From Clostridium sp. 'deep sea' (lineage in GTDB: Bacteria; Bacillota; UBA994; PWPR01), in contig NZ_CP063353.1 of the NCBI RefSeq assembly GCF_014931565.1, positions 2,604,001 to 2,668,000 of the forward strand: 64,000 bases of DNA, given 5' to 3'. Each line of letters begins with the position of its first letter. The stretch's first letter is position 1. This document shows positions 1 to 9,300 of this stretch, piece by piece. The notes under the pieces were generated by a model. That model saw only the letters and a program-made list of their open reading frames with translations. It was not told the DNA's origin and searched no databases. Made by a program: the position numbers and the translations under genes.

Positions 1-427
1 TCAATTTCATTAATTTAACATTTATAGCTATAATTAGTGGAATACACAAGATAAGTGTCCCGCCTTGTAACATCATAGACAGCTTGGCAACTGATACACC
101 TTCACCAATCTCCATTGTCGCATTCCCTATATCGCCACCAAGAGCACCAATAAAAAACACATGCACTTTTAACTGATAAATTATGTAGCCAACCATTATA
201 ATTAAATAAGTAATTGGCAGTACTGTTAATTTAATAATAATATTTGAATCCACAAGCATAGAACCCATCATAAATATCATCGTAAGTACAAAAAACACCA
301 CAACACTTTTTAACAATACTATACCAATACTACCTGAAATAAAAATTCCAACAAGTGGCACTAATGCTCCAATTATCCCAGCTATTATGCCAAATATCAT
401 GGTCAATCTTCTTAATTTTATCTTCAT
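1..427 (-). CDS. Partial integral membrane protein (3' end outside window)
   Basis: An open frame runs from an ATG at 427 (reverse strand) to the window edge without a stop, giving 142 residues. The start reads MKIKLRRLTMIFGIIAG. About four hydrophobic segments are visible, separated by short polar turns, including one stretch rich in Ile, Val and Leu directly after a basic N-terminus (positive-inside). A GGDIGNATMEIGEG stretch lies between the last two segments. An AGGAG lies 12 bases upstream of the ATG, a longer gap than usual, so the start is not certain. I do not recognise the family. It reads away from rlmH in the same direction, about 135 bases downstream of it. Confidence 0.6.
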   Translation of the reverse strand, partial: MKIKLRRLTMIFGIIAGIIGALVPLVGIFISGSIGIVLLKSVVVFFVLTMIFMMGSMLVDSNIIIKLTVLPITYLIIMVGYIIYQLKVHVFFIGALGGDIGNATMEIGEGVSVAKLSMMLQGGTLILCIPLIIAINVKLMKL

Positions 428-562
428 CTAACTTCTCATCTCCTAGTTACATAACGAGTATTCATTGATTTACAAAATAATTCTATAACACAATCTATTA
501 TTTTTATCTGGCATACATTCTATTTGTCCTCTTTTCTGTGAAATCCCCAACTAAAACCTGCG

Positions 563-1045
563 TTACTTATGGTACGGTTCACCACTATTAATCTTCATAC
601 ACCTATATATTTGCTCAACTAAAAATAAACGCATTAATTGATGCGGAAAAGTCATTTTCCCAAAACAGAGCCTTAAATCACTTTGTTTTTTTAGCCTTTG
701 AGCCAGCCCATAAGAGCCCCCTATTAAAAAGCAAAACTTACTTTTACCATAAAGAGCCTGTTTTGCAAAAACATCAGCAAACTGCTCGGAGTTTTTTTGT
801 ACTCCATCTAAATCACAAACAATTAAATAACAGTCACTTGGTATTAGTTTTTCGAGTCTTTTGGCCTCTAACTCTATAGCATTCTCAATATCTGCTTTGC
901 TTGCAGTCTCAGGTATATGTTCGTCATTTACTTCATTTATGGTAACCTTAGCGTAGGGGCTAATTCTTTTAACATAGTCATTTATGCCCTGAGTAAGATA
1001 TTTTGTTTTTATTTTACCTACCGTATTTATATAAATTTTTATCAT
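563..1045 (-). CDS. rlmH: 23S rRNA (pseudouridine-1915-N3)-methyltransferase RlmH
   Basis: SPOUT-family methyltransferase that methylates N3 of pseudouridine 1915 in helix 69 of 23S rRNA, using S-adenosylmethionine. The 160-residue length matches the family. Visible family signatures are the N-terminal IYINTVGKIKTKYLTQGI, the SAM-binding knot segment FLIGGSYGL, the MTFPHQLMRLFLVEQIYR block and the terminal NSGEPYHK. I start at the ATG at 1045, which has AAAGGA about nine bases upstream; a TTG six codons earlier would add residues that the family lacks. It stands alone, with a divergent gene starting at 1145. RlmH is near-universal in bacteria, and nothing in this copy looks unusual. Confidence 0.95.
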   Translation of the reverse strand: MIKIYINTVGKIKTKYLTQGINDYVKRISPYAKVTINEVNDEHIPETASKADIENAIELEAKRLEKLIPSDCYLIVCDLDGVQKNSEQFADVFAKQALYGKSKFCFLIGGSYGLAQRLKKQSDLRLCFGKMTFPHQLMRLFLVEQIYRCMKINSGEPYHK

Positions 1046-1144
1046 AAAGTTATATCCTTTCAATTAAAAACAAACATAAGTAGTATTGTTAATGGATATT
1101 ATAACAGCTTTAAGGGTATAAAATAAAACAGTGAGGTGGTAATT

Positions 1145-1558
1145 ATGTTTAAGTGTATAACAAAAATACTACATAAATTGAGACCAAAAGCAAAGGAAAT
1201 AGCCCAAAGTGAGCAAAAAAGACAAACCTTGTTTGCTAAAGCATTACAAAAGTTGCCTAGGTTAAAAAAGGGTGGAGTAATTAGTGACACCATAGATAAT
1301 CTTAAATGGCTTATTAAAATGTTAAAATCCTATTTTAGTGGTGACTATAAAGAAATAAATTTTGAATCAGTAATTATTATAATGGCGGCTATTATATACT
1401 TTGTTAATCCGCTAGACTTTTTACCAGATTTTTTACCTGGTGGTTTAATAGATGATGCCGCTATTTTATCCTTTGTTATAAAAACAGTAAGTAGTGACAT
1501 TCAACATTATAAACAATTGTATAAACAAACAAAGCATATGCAACCCAATAAAGAGTAA
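1145..1558 (+). CDS. YkvA-type DUF1232 membrane protein
   Basis: A 137-residue protein with a basic, helical N-terminal half (residues 1-60) and a C-terminal DUF1232 domain. The domain shows the typical motif of a hydrophobic segment followed by NPLDFLPDFLPGGLIDDA, as in Bacillus YkvA. The role of this family is not established; it is a small membrane-associated domain. The start is placed at the ATG at 1145 because GAGGTGG ends five bases upstream; an in-frame GTG at 1136 overlaps that ribosome binding site. It is transcribed divergently from rlmH. Confidence 0.85.
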   Translation: MFKCITKILHKLRPKAKEIAQSEQKRQTLFAKALQKLPRLKKGGVISDTIDNLKWLIKMLKSYFSGDYKEINFESVIIIMAAIIYFVNPLDFLPDFLPGGLIDDAAILSFVIKTVSSDIQHYKQLYKQTKHMQPNKE

Positions 1559-1658
1559 TATAATTTTTTCATCAAAACTGCCTAAAACATATATACCTTA
1601 GTTAAAAAGTAATTTATAATTAGCTATAACTAAAACATTTTTGCAGTGAGAGGTTACC

Positions 1659-2714
1659 ATGAATAAAAAAGGCTATTCGTTATTAGAGGTATTAGCGGTT
1701 TTAGCAATTATAGCTATAGCCTTTTCTTTGCTTACTCTAAAATTTCAAAATTCCTTAAAAAAACTACATATAACAACTCGAAATAATAAAATGGCGCTGG
1801 TAGTAGCTGCCGAAAAGCTATTTTTAACAACAACAGGTAATCATAGTATTGAGTTTTTAAGTGGAGAACCACTTGATGCTACTTGTCAGCTTGTGAGAAC
1901 TGGTTATTTAAACTGGAACGAAACAAGCTGCCATAAACCCTTTATTTGGTCTCAAAATGAAAACGGAGATTACTTATTATCCTGCACAAAACCAGATTGT
2001 GGTGGCATTTTATATAAAAAAAGTGAGTTTGAAGAGGTGTTGTTTATAGAGTTTCCTGATGATGGAGAAACCTCGGGGGGAACAGGCGATGAACCAACCG
2101 GAACAGCAACCCCGCAAGATGACTACCTTATTGGTACAAAAAATAATGATGTAATTGATGCCTTAGCTGGTGATGATACCATTATGGGTAAAGACGGTGA
2201 TGATGTTTTAATGGGTAACAATGGTAATGACACTATAAAAGGTGGCAATGGTAAAGATAACCTCAGTGGGGGCAATAATAACGATACAATATACGGTGGC
2301 AATAACAACGATTACCTAGATGGTGGCAATGGTGATGATAAGCTATACGGTGAAGATGGTGACGATATTATTGATGGTGGTAATAAAAACGACACTATTA
2401 GTGGAGGCAAAGGCCAAGACATTATTTATGGATTTAATGGGCAAGATGAAATGTACGGTAATGAAGATAATGATGAGCTTTATGGTGAAAACGGAAACGA
2501 TACTATTGCTGGTGGATTAGGTAATGACAATATTTATGGGGGCAATGGCACCGATACAGCGGTATTCACATATAATTATGAAGAATATATTATAGTAAAG
2601 TACAGTAAAAATTATTATATAGTAACTCACCCCATAGAGGGTGAAGATAACCTATTTAATATAGAAAAGATTAAGTTCACCAATAGACTTGATAAAATAA
2701 GTAAATTTGGGTAG
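1659..2714 (+). CDS. Type IV prepilin-like protein fused to RTX calcium-binding repeats
   Basis: 351 residues with two parts that are rarely joined. Residues 1-25 form a class III (prepilin) signal: MNKKG followed by YSLLEVLAVLAIIAIA, with the cleavage Gly at 5 and the invariant Glu at +5 of the mature protein. Residues 26-150 look like a pilin-type globular domain with four or five cysteines. A Gly/Thr linker (about 130-150) leads to roughly ten glycine/aspartate-rich nonapeptide repeats of the GGNGND-type (about 155-310). These bind calcium in RTX proteins and fold as a parallel beta roll. A C-terminal cap of about 50 residues has the VEKIKFTN-like ending common after RTX blocks. A GAGAGG site precedes the ATG. 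No other pilus genes (peptidase, ATPase, platform) and no type I secretion genes are nearby. Likely role: calcium-dependent surface pilin or pseudopilin; inference only. Confidence 0.8.
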   Translation: MNKKGYSLLEVLAVLAIIAIAFSLLTLKFQNSLKKLHITTRNNKMALVVAAEKLFLTTTGNHSIEFLSGEPLDATCQLVRTGYLNWNETSCHKPFIWSQNENGDYLLSCTKPDCGGILYKKSEFEEVLFIEFPDDGETSGGTGDEPTGTATPQDDYLIGTKNNDVIDALAGDDTIMGKDGDDVLMGNNGNDTIKGGNGKDNLSGGNNNDTIYGGNNNDYLDGGNGDDKLYGEDGDDIIDGGNKNDTISGGKGQDIIYGFNGQDEMYGNEDNDELYGENGNDTIAGGLGNDNIYGGNGTDTAVFTYNYEEYIIVKYSKNYYIVTHPIEGEDNLFNIEKIKFTNRLDKISKFG

Positions 2715-2774
2715 TATTATATAGGGTATTTTTTACTTTTGTAACATAATTGTAATAAAACCATTGGATTATTA

Positions 2775-2783
2775 TGTTATAAT
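2775..2783 (+). promoter_or_regulatory. Extended -10 promoter of the MATE leader RNA
   Basis: TG-t-TATAAT is a perfect extended -10 element. No good -35 hexamer sits at 17 bases, which fits extended -10 promoters. Transcription would begin near 2790, giving a leader of about 300 bases before the first MATE gene. Confidence 0.5.
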
Positions 2784-2820
2784 ACAGTAGTCTAAAATCT
2801 AAATTTAAGGAGGTGCGATA

Positions 2821-2943
2821 ATGATCAACGGGACAGATAATAATGTAAGCAGAAGATTGCTCAACTGTGCATTTATACTCAGCAGTGGCTTTGGCTGTGC
2901 TGTATTTAATAATAGATCCCGACCCTTGATCAGTTCGTGCTAA
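2821..2943 (+). CDS. Possible 40-residue leader peptide upstream of MATE efflux genes
   Basis: ATG at 2821 is preceded by AAGGAGGTG at a spacing of six bases, one of the strongest ribosome binding sites in the window. The frame encodes 40 residues, starting MINGTDNNVSRRLLNCAF and ending in SSC before a TAA. It has three cysteines and no clear signal peptide. The coding segment overlaps the arms of the long-range RNA stem, so translation would change the fold. I do not recognise the peptide. It could be a regulatory leader peptide, or the frame may be incidental to a structured RNA. Confidence 0.35.
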   Translation: MINGTDNNVSRRLLNCAFILSSGFGCAVFNNRSRPLISSC

Positions 2944-3032
2944 CATAAACTGATTTTATTGAGGTCGATTAACTTGGCCTAGCAATAAAATCAAAATAAT
3001 TATCCTTTTTAATATATAATTAATTTGACTTT

Positions 3033-3062
3033 AAAAAGCTATGCCAACGCATAGCTTTTTTT
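3033..3062 (+). terminator. Intrinsic terminator in the MATE leader
   Basis: AAAGCTATGC, a four-base loop (caac), then GCATAGCTTT followed by more T residues. It lies only about 25 bases before the MATE ribosome binding site, so read-through would be needed to express the efflux genes from the 2780 promoter. Confidence 0.75.
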
Positions 3063-3099
3063 AATATGAAAAAAATAAAAAAATAGTGAGGTGAAGTCA

Positions 3100-4476
3100 A
3101 TGAAACGTGACTTAACAAAAGGTAACATTACAAAAAATCTGCTCTTTATGGCCTTGCCAGCTATAATGGGGCAAATGGCACGCACCTTATATGATATAGT
3201 AGATATGTTTTGGATAGGAAAAATATCATCTGCAGCTGTTGCAGGTGTAACAATATTTACCTCAATACTTTTTATGGTATGGGTATTAAGTTCAATTATA
3301 GGTACTAGTTCAATATCATTAATATCCCAGAGTTATGGATCTGGCAATAAAGAGAGAGCCACAAAAGTTATTGAGCAAACCATAGTATTTAAAGCCTTAG
3401 TAGCACTTATAACAATGCTTTTTATTCTTCCTTTATTAAAGACCTTTGTATCGTTTTTATCTACAGATACAGAGGTTATTAAAGAGGCTTTAGAGTATGG
3501 TTATTTAAGACTAATGTTTTTACCCATAATGTTTTCTTCAGTAACCCTATCAACAGCATTGCGTTGTGTAGGAGACTCAAAAAGACCCATGATTATTATG
3601 TTAGTGTCTTCAGTATTAAACATAGTTTTAGATCCAATTTTAATGTTTAATAAAGTTCCTTTATTAGGCATTAAAGGATTTGGATTAGGAATAAAGGGAG
3701 CTGCCCTAGCTACCTGCATAGCCGGTAGTGTAGCCTTTCTTTTAGGCTTTTACTATTTAATAAGTGGTAAATCTAATGTTAAGATTAGCTTTAAAGGCCT
3801 GCTAAAACTTAACCCAGAAATAGATAAAAAATTAATGCTTATTGGTTTGCCAATTGGTATAGAAATGCTTGCTCGAGAGGGTTCTGGCATTATTATTCTA
3901 AAACTTATATCAGGCTTTGGTACTAGTGTAGTAGCAGGCGTTGGTATTAGTTTTAGACTACTAGGTCTGGCCTTTATGATGATGGTAGGTATAGGTGATG
4001 GCTCAGGAACAATAATTGGTCAAAACTTAGGGGCTCATAAAGTAAAAAGAGCAGAGCAGACTTCTCATTCAGCGGTACGTTTAGGTCTTATCTCTACAAT
4101 AGCATTTTTAATAGTATCTGTATTATTTGCTCAGCAAATAGTGGGGGCGTTTAGCAACGAAGCCGAGGTAATTACAGAGGGTGCAAAAATGCTAAAGGTA
4201 GTAGCTATTTGCTCCTGTTTTGTAAGTATTACCTTTGGTAGAGGAAGTGCATTTTCGGGCTCAGGTTATAACAAACCCTATATGTATGCTAGTTTAATAG
4301 CACGATGGTTAGTACAAATACCCTGGTTTTGGATCACAATTAAGGTTTTACACTTACCATTTATTTATGCCGCTTTGGGCTATTTGGCAGCAGACATAGC
4401 TGAAGCCGCGGTAATAAGTATTTTTTACCATGCAGGCTCATGGAAACACCACAGAGTAGTTGAAAAGGCTGCGTAA
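3100..4476 (+). CDS. MATE family multidrug/cation antiporter (first of a tandem pair)
   Basis: 458 residues with about 12 hydrophobic segments and the two-fold MatE domain organisation of the MATE (NorM/MepA) antiporters, which export cationic compounds using Na+ or H+ gradients. Family features visible: PAIMGQMARTLYDIVDMFWIG near the N-terminus, LRCVGDSKRPM in the first half, and the GIGDGSGTIIGQNLGA block in the second. The ATG at 3100 is chosen over an in-frame GTG at 3091 because GAGGTG sits immediately upstream at good spacing and the paralogue downstream also starts MKRDLTKG. The substrate cannot be told from sequence. A leader with a terminator precedes it, suggesting inducible expression. 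Confidence 0.9.
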   Translation: MKRDLTKGNITKNLLFMALPAIMGQMARTLYDIVDMFWIGKISSAAVAGVTIFTSILFMVWVLSSIIGTSSISLISQSYGSGNKERATKVIEQTIVFKALVALITMLFILPLLKTFVSFLSTDTEVIKEALEYGYLRLMFLPIMFSSVTLSTALRCVGDSKRPMIIMLVSSVLNIVLDPILMFNKVPLLGIKGFGLGIKGAALATCIAGSVAFLLGFYYLISGKSNVKISFKGLLKLNPEIDKKLMLIGLPIGIEMLAREGSGIIILKLISGFGTSVVAGVGISFRLLGLAFMMMVGIGDGSGTIIGQNLGAHKVKRAEQTSHSAVRLGLISTIAFLIVSVLFAQQIVGAFSNEAEVITEGAKMLKVVAICSCFVSITFGRGSAFSGSGYNKPYMYASLIARWLVQIPWFWITIKVLHLPFIYAALGYLAADIAEAAVISIFYHAGSWKHHRVVEKAA

Positions 4477-4648
4477 TGACTTAGTAGTTGATAAAAGCTA
4501 AAAGTATATGTAAAACTAAAAAAAGCAACTAAACAAAATAAAACGAGTATATTTAAAGACTGTTGAAAATATTTGTGATACCAATAACATAGTTTATTAT
4601 AAAAGTAAAATGGAGAGCAGAATTTTCAGCAGTACTGGGGGTATTAAT

Positions 4649-6034
4649 ATGAAACGAGACCTAACCAAAGGAAGCATATCAAAAAATTTAATGTACATGG
4701 CTATTCCAGCTATTTTGGGCTCTTTAGCCCAAACAATTTATAGCTTAGTAGATATGTTTTGGATTGGTAAAATATCTGCTACAGCAGTGGCAGCTGTAAC
4801 TGTATTTTCATCAGTATTCTTTTTAGTATGGGTATTAAGTAGCATTATTGGTATTAGTTCTGTTTCATTAATATCTCAAAACTTTGGCTCTGGCAATAAA
4901 AAAAGAACAGCAAAGGTTATAGAACAAACCATAGTGTTTAAAGCCTTAATGGCTTTTGTTACTTTGGCTATTATGTACTTTGCTCTTAAGCCCCTATTAT
5001 GGTTTTTATCCGATGAAGCCGAGGTAGTTCAGTACGCCTTAGATTATGGTTTAATAAGAGTAATATTTTTACCCATATCCTTTGTTTCAGCTACCTTAAT
5101 AAACGCTATGCGTTGCGTTGGTGACTCCAAAAGACCAATGATAATATCAATAGTTTGTGCCTTTTTAAACGTAATATTAGACCCTATTTTTATGTTTAAA
5201 ACAGTACCTTTTATTGGTATATCGGGTTTTGGAATGGGCATTAAGGGTGCGGCTGTGGCTACTGCAATTTCTAACTTAGTAATGTTTGTATATGGCTTTA
5301 TAATTTTATTAGGTGGTTATAGCAATATTAAAATTAAACTAGCAGGCTTGTTTAAGCTAGATAAAGAAATAGACACCCAATTGGTTATGATAGGCCTACC
5401 TGTAGGGGTAGAAATGACCGCCCGCGAGGTTGCAGGTATAGTAATAATGAAATTCTTAGCAACCTATGGTACTCCCATAATAGCTGCCTTTGGCATTACC
5501 TTTAGATTAACCTCTTTTGCTTTTACGGTGATGATGGGTTTAAGCAATGGTGGAGGTGCCATAGTGGGTCAAAACTTGGGTGCCGAAAACATTGATAGAG
5601 CCGAAAAAACAGCCTATGTTGCAGCAAAAATAGGCTTTGTAGTTTTAGGTACTTTAACCCTTGTTTCGGTATTTTTAGCTCCCAATATTATAAGAGCTTT
5701 TATAAAAGACCCATTAGCAATTGCTTCTGGTAGAATTATTTTACCACTACTAATGGTAGGAGCTACTGGCTTTTGCATAGCCTTATGTTTGGCGTGTGTT
5801 TTTGGAGGTTCGGGTTACAATTTTCCTTTTGTGGTATCTAGCATTATAGCTCGCTGGATTATTCAAATACCTTGGCTATACTTAACTGTAAAAGTATGGC
5901 ATATGCCTTATATCTGGGCTGCATTTAGCTACGTGGCAGCAGAGATAACCGAGGCCATAATATTAATTTGGTTTTTCAAAAAAGGCAAATGGAAAACCCA
6001 TAGAGTTAGTGTTGTTGAGGGTGTTGTAGATTAA
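4649..6034 (+). CDS. MATE family multidrug/cation antiporter (second of a tandem pair)
   Basis: 461 residues, clearly paralogous to the gene just upstream: the same MKRDLTKGSISKNL start, IYSLVDMFWIGKISA, MRCVGDSKRPM and GLSNGGGAIVGQNLGAE blocks in the same order. About 12 membrane segments. The start is placed at the ATG at 4649 after GGGGG at seven bases; the longer frame from 4610 adds a tail with no family match. The 172-base gap contains no obvious terminator, so the pair may be cotranscribed, and a hairpin terminator follows. Divergence between the copies is substantial, so this is an old duplication and the two may differ in substrate. Confidence 0.9.
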   Translation: MKRDLTKGSISKNLMYMAIPAILGSLAQTIYSLVDMFWIGKISATAVAAVTVFSSVFFLVWVLSSIIGISSVSLISQNFGSGNKKRTAKVIEQTIVFKALMAFVTLAIMYFALKPLLWFLSDEAEVVQYALDYGLIRVIFLPISFVSATLINAMRCVGDSKRPMIISIVCAFLNVILDPIFMFKTVPFIGISGFGMGIKGAAVATAISNLVMFVYGFIILLGGYSNIKIKLAGLFKLDKEIDTQLVMIGLPVGVEMTAREVAGIVIMKFLATYGTPIIAAFGITFRLTSFAFTVMMGLSNGGGAIVGQNLGAENIDRAEKTAYVAAKIGFVVLGTLTLVSVFLAPNIIRAFIKDPLAIASGRIILPLLMVGATGFCIALCLACVFGGSGYNFPFVVSSIIARWIIQIPWLYLTVKVWHMPYIWAAFSYVAAEITEAIILIWFFKKGKWKTHRVSVVEGVVD

Positions 6035-6045
6035 TATGTAATGTG

Positions 6046-6080
6046 AAAAAAGGAGTTACCTATTTTAGGTAGCTCCTTTT
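6046..6080 (+). terminator. Intrinsic terminator after MATE pair
   Basis: AAAAGGAGTTACC, a seven-base loop, then GGTAGCTCCTTTT (one G-T pair). It closes the efflux transcription unit. Confidence 0.75.
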
Positions 6081-6193
6081 CGTCATATATATACAAAATC
6101 CTACAAAAGTTTCGTAATAAAAAGACTACAAATGAAATAAGGCTTATGAATCAGTTATTTTTCCCTATTTTACAACAAAATTTATTATAAATT

Positions 6194-6213
6194 TCACTTA
6201 TGATTATAAGTGA
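6194..6213 (+). promoter_or_regulatory. Palindrome upstream of the first array gene
   Basis: TCACTTAT-gatt-ATAAGTGA is an 8-bp perfect inverted repeat about 105 bases before the GTG start at 6318. It has no T-run, so a protein-binding site is more likely than a terminator. The rest of 6081-6317 is AT-rich with no further structure that I can support. Confidence 0.3.
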
Positions 6214-6317
6214 TAATGCTAATGCAACTGGTTAAATATATAGGAGATATATTTTGCTACTAAAAAGTACATAAATAATATTTAACCATATTGCAAATAA
6301 AATAGGAGGTAGTGTAG

Positions 6318-9300
6318 GTGAAACGTTTAATATCTTTATTTACATTAATAATGTTAATATTTGGTTTATTTAGTAATACTGCTTTAGCTGACTCAATAGA
6401 GCCTCATCAGGTTGCAATAACATTAAATAGAACCTCAATTCCATATAGCTCTGGTACTAAAGTGGAAGAAATCTCAGGGCGAATATTTTCTGAAAGTACT
6501 AAGGCTTTATACGAGGTTAACTCATTAATTAAAATATTAAAAGATGATGGAAATGGTGTAGTTGACTCTGGAGATATACAGGTGGCTCAAGTAAGAGCTT
6601 CAAACGGAGAGTTTAGTCATAAAATATACACTGATACTGTAGAGACTGGTGTAGCACAGTATTGGGTAATAGGAGTAGATTCAGCCTGTGACACTGATTA
6701 TAGTCATTCTAAGCCCTTTACTTTTTTAGGGAAAGCAACAATTTTTTACATAATGTATGAAATTGAGTTAGCTGAACCCAATAGTTTAAATTATACATAC
6801 CCTGTGAGTGGTGAATTAGTTATTAGGGGTACCTTTAAAAATAATGATGCAGGGGCAACTCCAGAGATACATTTAGCATATACAGATAAGTTTAAATTTG
6901 ATGATAGAGATAACACCTCTATTGCAACAGCAGACTTTAGTAGCTCAGAATCATTTGGTTTTTTATTTAATGGACAAAAATTTGTAAAAACTGGGGATAT
7001 AGCAATTTATGTTAACGGAATAAAAGCTGTTAAAGGTTTAATAGAACCAGACGAGCTTATTATAACTACAACCCCTAACAAATTTAAAAAATGTATACCA
7101 CAATTTTTTTTAGTAGATTTAAATATACCAGCAGCTTATTTAGATTCTGTAAATCAATCTTTGGGTGCGGATTACCAGTTGAAAGCAATAATCACTAAAC
7201 CCAATGGTGATACAGATTCAACTATACTAATGGATTATAACGATACTTTTACCAATTTTGTGGGTTTACAACATGAAATTTTTATGTCTTTTCAAGAGCT
7301 GGGAACAAACAAGGTAACTTATCAGCTTTGCTTTGACCAAAAACATATTTTACCTCCAGGCAGTACTCCTCCAGTACTCAAAGACTCATTTATAGTTAAA
7401 GAAAAAACTATAGAATACCAAGTATCAAGACCCAATAGGTATAATTTAGTTTACTGGAATATAAACAAGCATAAAATTGGTGAAATAAAATTTGCCCTAT
7501 CAAATTCAGCTTATCATATAGATCGTAATAACGTTTATGTAATTGAGTATCTAAATGATTCAACAATGAATCACATGGAGTATATTGAAATTATATTAAA
7601 TGGCTGTGGAGTAGATACAAAGTTTAAAACCTTTGATGAAAACGGTTTAAAACCTATGAATGACGATTATGATGGTTTGTTTGCAACCAACACTAGTGAA
7701 ACAGGCGAGTTAGAAATAATAATTAATGTTTATAAAGATGAGACTGCAACAAAGCCCTTATTCACAGAAAAAAAATCCATAAATATTTATGGTTGGAATG
7801 TGAAAATTGAACCCAATACCTTAACTGTAAACTCTACTGAAGATGTGGTATTTACAATTACAGATGAAAATAACCAACCTATAAATAATGCTTTAGTAAT
7901 AATAGGTGATGAGAAAATTGTAGATTGTACAACATCAAACATAGAAAATGGTAGGTATATTTATTCAGGAGACTTAAAAGATATTTTTAAACTTGTTCAA
8001 ACTTTACCTGTGAGTTTATATACTTTATCTGAATATGCAAAAGGTAACACTGCGGTCTATGAAGTTTTAAAAAGCAATGCTATAGATGTTATTGGTAAAG
8101 AGGTATATACCGTAAAAAGTAATAAAGTAACTTTATTAAATGGCGTAACAGAAACTATTAAAGTAAGAACAACAGCTGAAAATGGCGACACAGTATATCC
8201 AAGCTTTTACAGAATAGATATAGATGCTAAAGGTAACAAATCAACCCCTGTTAAAATACCAGCTACTTGTTTAGGAGAATTTACTGATACAGAAGATGGT
8301 CAAAAGGAAAGACCAATTAAAGTGCATACCAACGGTAGCCAAACAGCAGTTATAATTAGAGCCACTACCGATAATAAAGAGTTAATGGGTGAAGTGAAAA
8401 TAGATGTACAAAAACCAAAAGTTGAGATTACAGGTTTAAACACCATAACCCAAAACTTTAATCAGCCAATAACTTTAAAGCTACTTGACCCACGAGATAA
8501 TAGTATATTAGAGTATGATTATGAACTACAAAAAGTAGATTCATATTATGATATTAACAAAGATAATGAGTGGCATTATAATGATAAAAATAAAACATAT
8601 ACTAAAAAAGTGTTAATAACAAATGTTAATTATACTCAAGCCACTAAAGATGAAAAAGATGTAGTTCTTAATCTTGTAATGCAGGGTGATAATAGTACGG
8701 ATGTTATTTTACACAGTTTTCCAATAGCAGATGCTAAAATTATAGCAAACCCTGATAAGCTGGTAATAAATATTCCAACTTATTTAACCTTAAAGTATAA
8801 AGATGCAGATAATAAACCTATTACCAAACAAGCTGTATACCTAGAAGATTTTTATGTAGGTGAAACTGATGATAAGGGTGAGGTATTATACGCTGCTTCT
8901 GCCACAAGTTCTAGGGCACTTAATTTTAGAGCTACCACTGAAATAGATAATGTTTATACACCATTAAAAATTAGAGCAACACCAGATATAAACTCACCAC
9001 AAGCAACTATTGAGTTACTGAGTACAAACTCAGCTTTAATAACAATTACAGATAACGTAAGGCTCTTAATGTCTTATGTTGATGGTGAGTTAGTTAATAT
9101 GCCATTTCCGAAACATATCGCTACTCACAAAGTTACAAATTTAGTTGCAGGTGAAAACAGCTTTGTTATTCAAGCTATGGACATAAACAATAATATATTA
9201 GATACTCAAATATTGATAACTGTTAACAAGCCTAAACCCCTTGTTATTAAAAAAGCTGAGCCAACTGGTTATGGCTTAATTGAATTCGTTAATGATACTA

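Larger units (their letters stand above)
2790..3062 (+). ncRNA. Structured 5' leader with terminator upstream of MATE genes (candidate attenuator)
   Basis: The leader begins after an extended -10 promoter and ends in a terminator just before the MATE ribosome binding site. Visible pairings: GATCAA-CGGGA (2823-2833) with TCCCG-accc-TTGATC (2917-2931), a long-range closing stem; CAGCA with TGCTG inside it; and TTTTATTG with CAATAAAA (about 2954-2990) with an inner AGG/CCT pair. A 40-codon reading frame with a perfect AAGGAGGTG site lies in the same segment. Either a small-molecule-sensing RNA or ribosome-mediated attenuation by a leader peptide would fit. It does not match any riboswitch class whose consensus I can recall. 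Confidence 0.4.

Noticed and set aside
917-1126. 69-codon plus-strand frame opposite rlmH
   Set aside because: It overlaps a well-identified gene and has no ribosome binding site.
2123-2308. Minus-strand frame (61 codons) opposite the RTX repeats
   Set aside because: It is the antisense of Gly/Asp-rich repeats and gives a Pro/Leu-rich chain with no ribosome binding site.
2140-2560. Tandem DNA repeat or CRISPR-like array
   Set aside because: The periodicity comes from RTX nonapeptide codons in a single reading frame, with varying bases and no spacers.
2677-2946. Minus-strand frame of 89 codons across the MATE leader
   Set aside because: No ribosome binding site or family features; it overlaps the promoter and structured leader on the other strand.
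2790-2995. Assignment of the MATE leader to a known riboswitch class (guanidine, yybP-ykoY, SAM, THF)
   Set aside because: The conserved core bases of those classes that I can recall are not present; only a structured leader is claimed.
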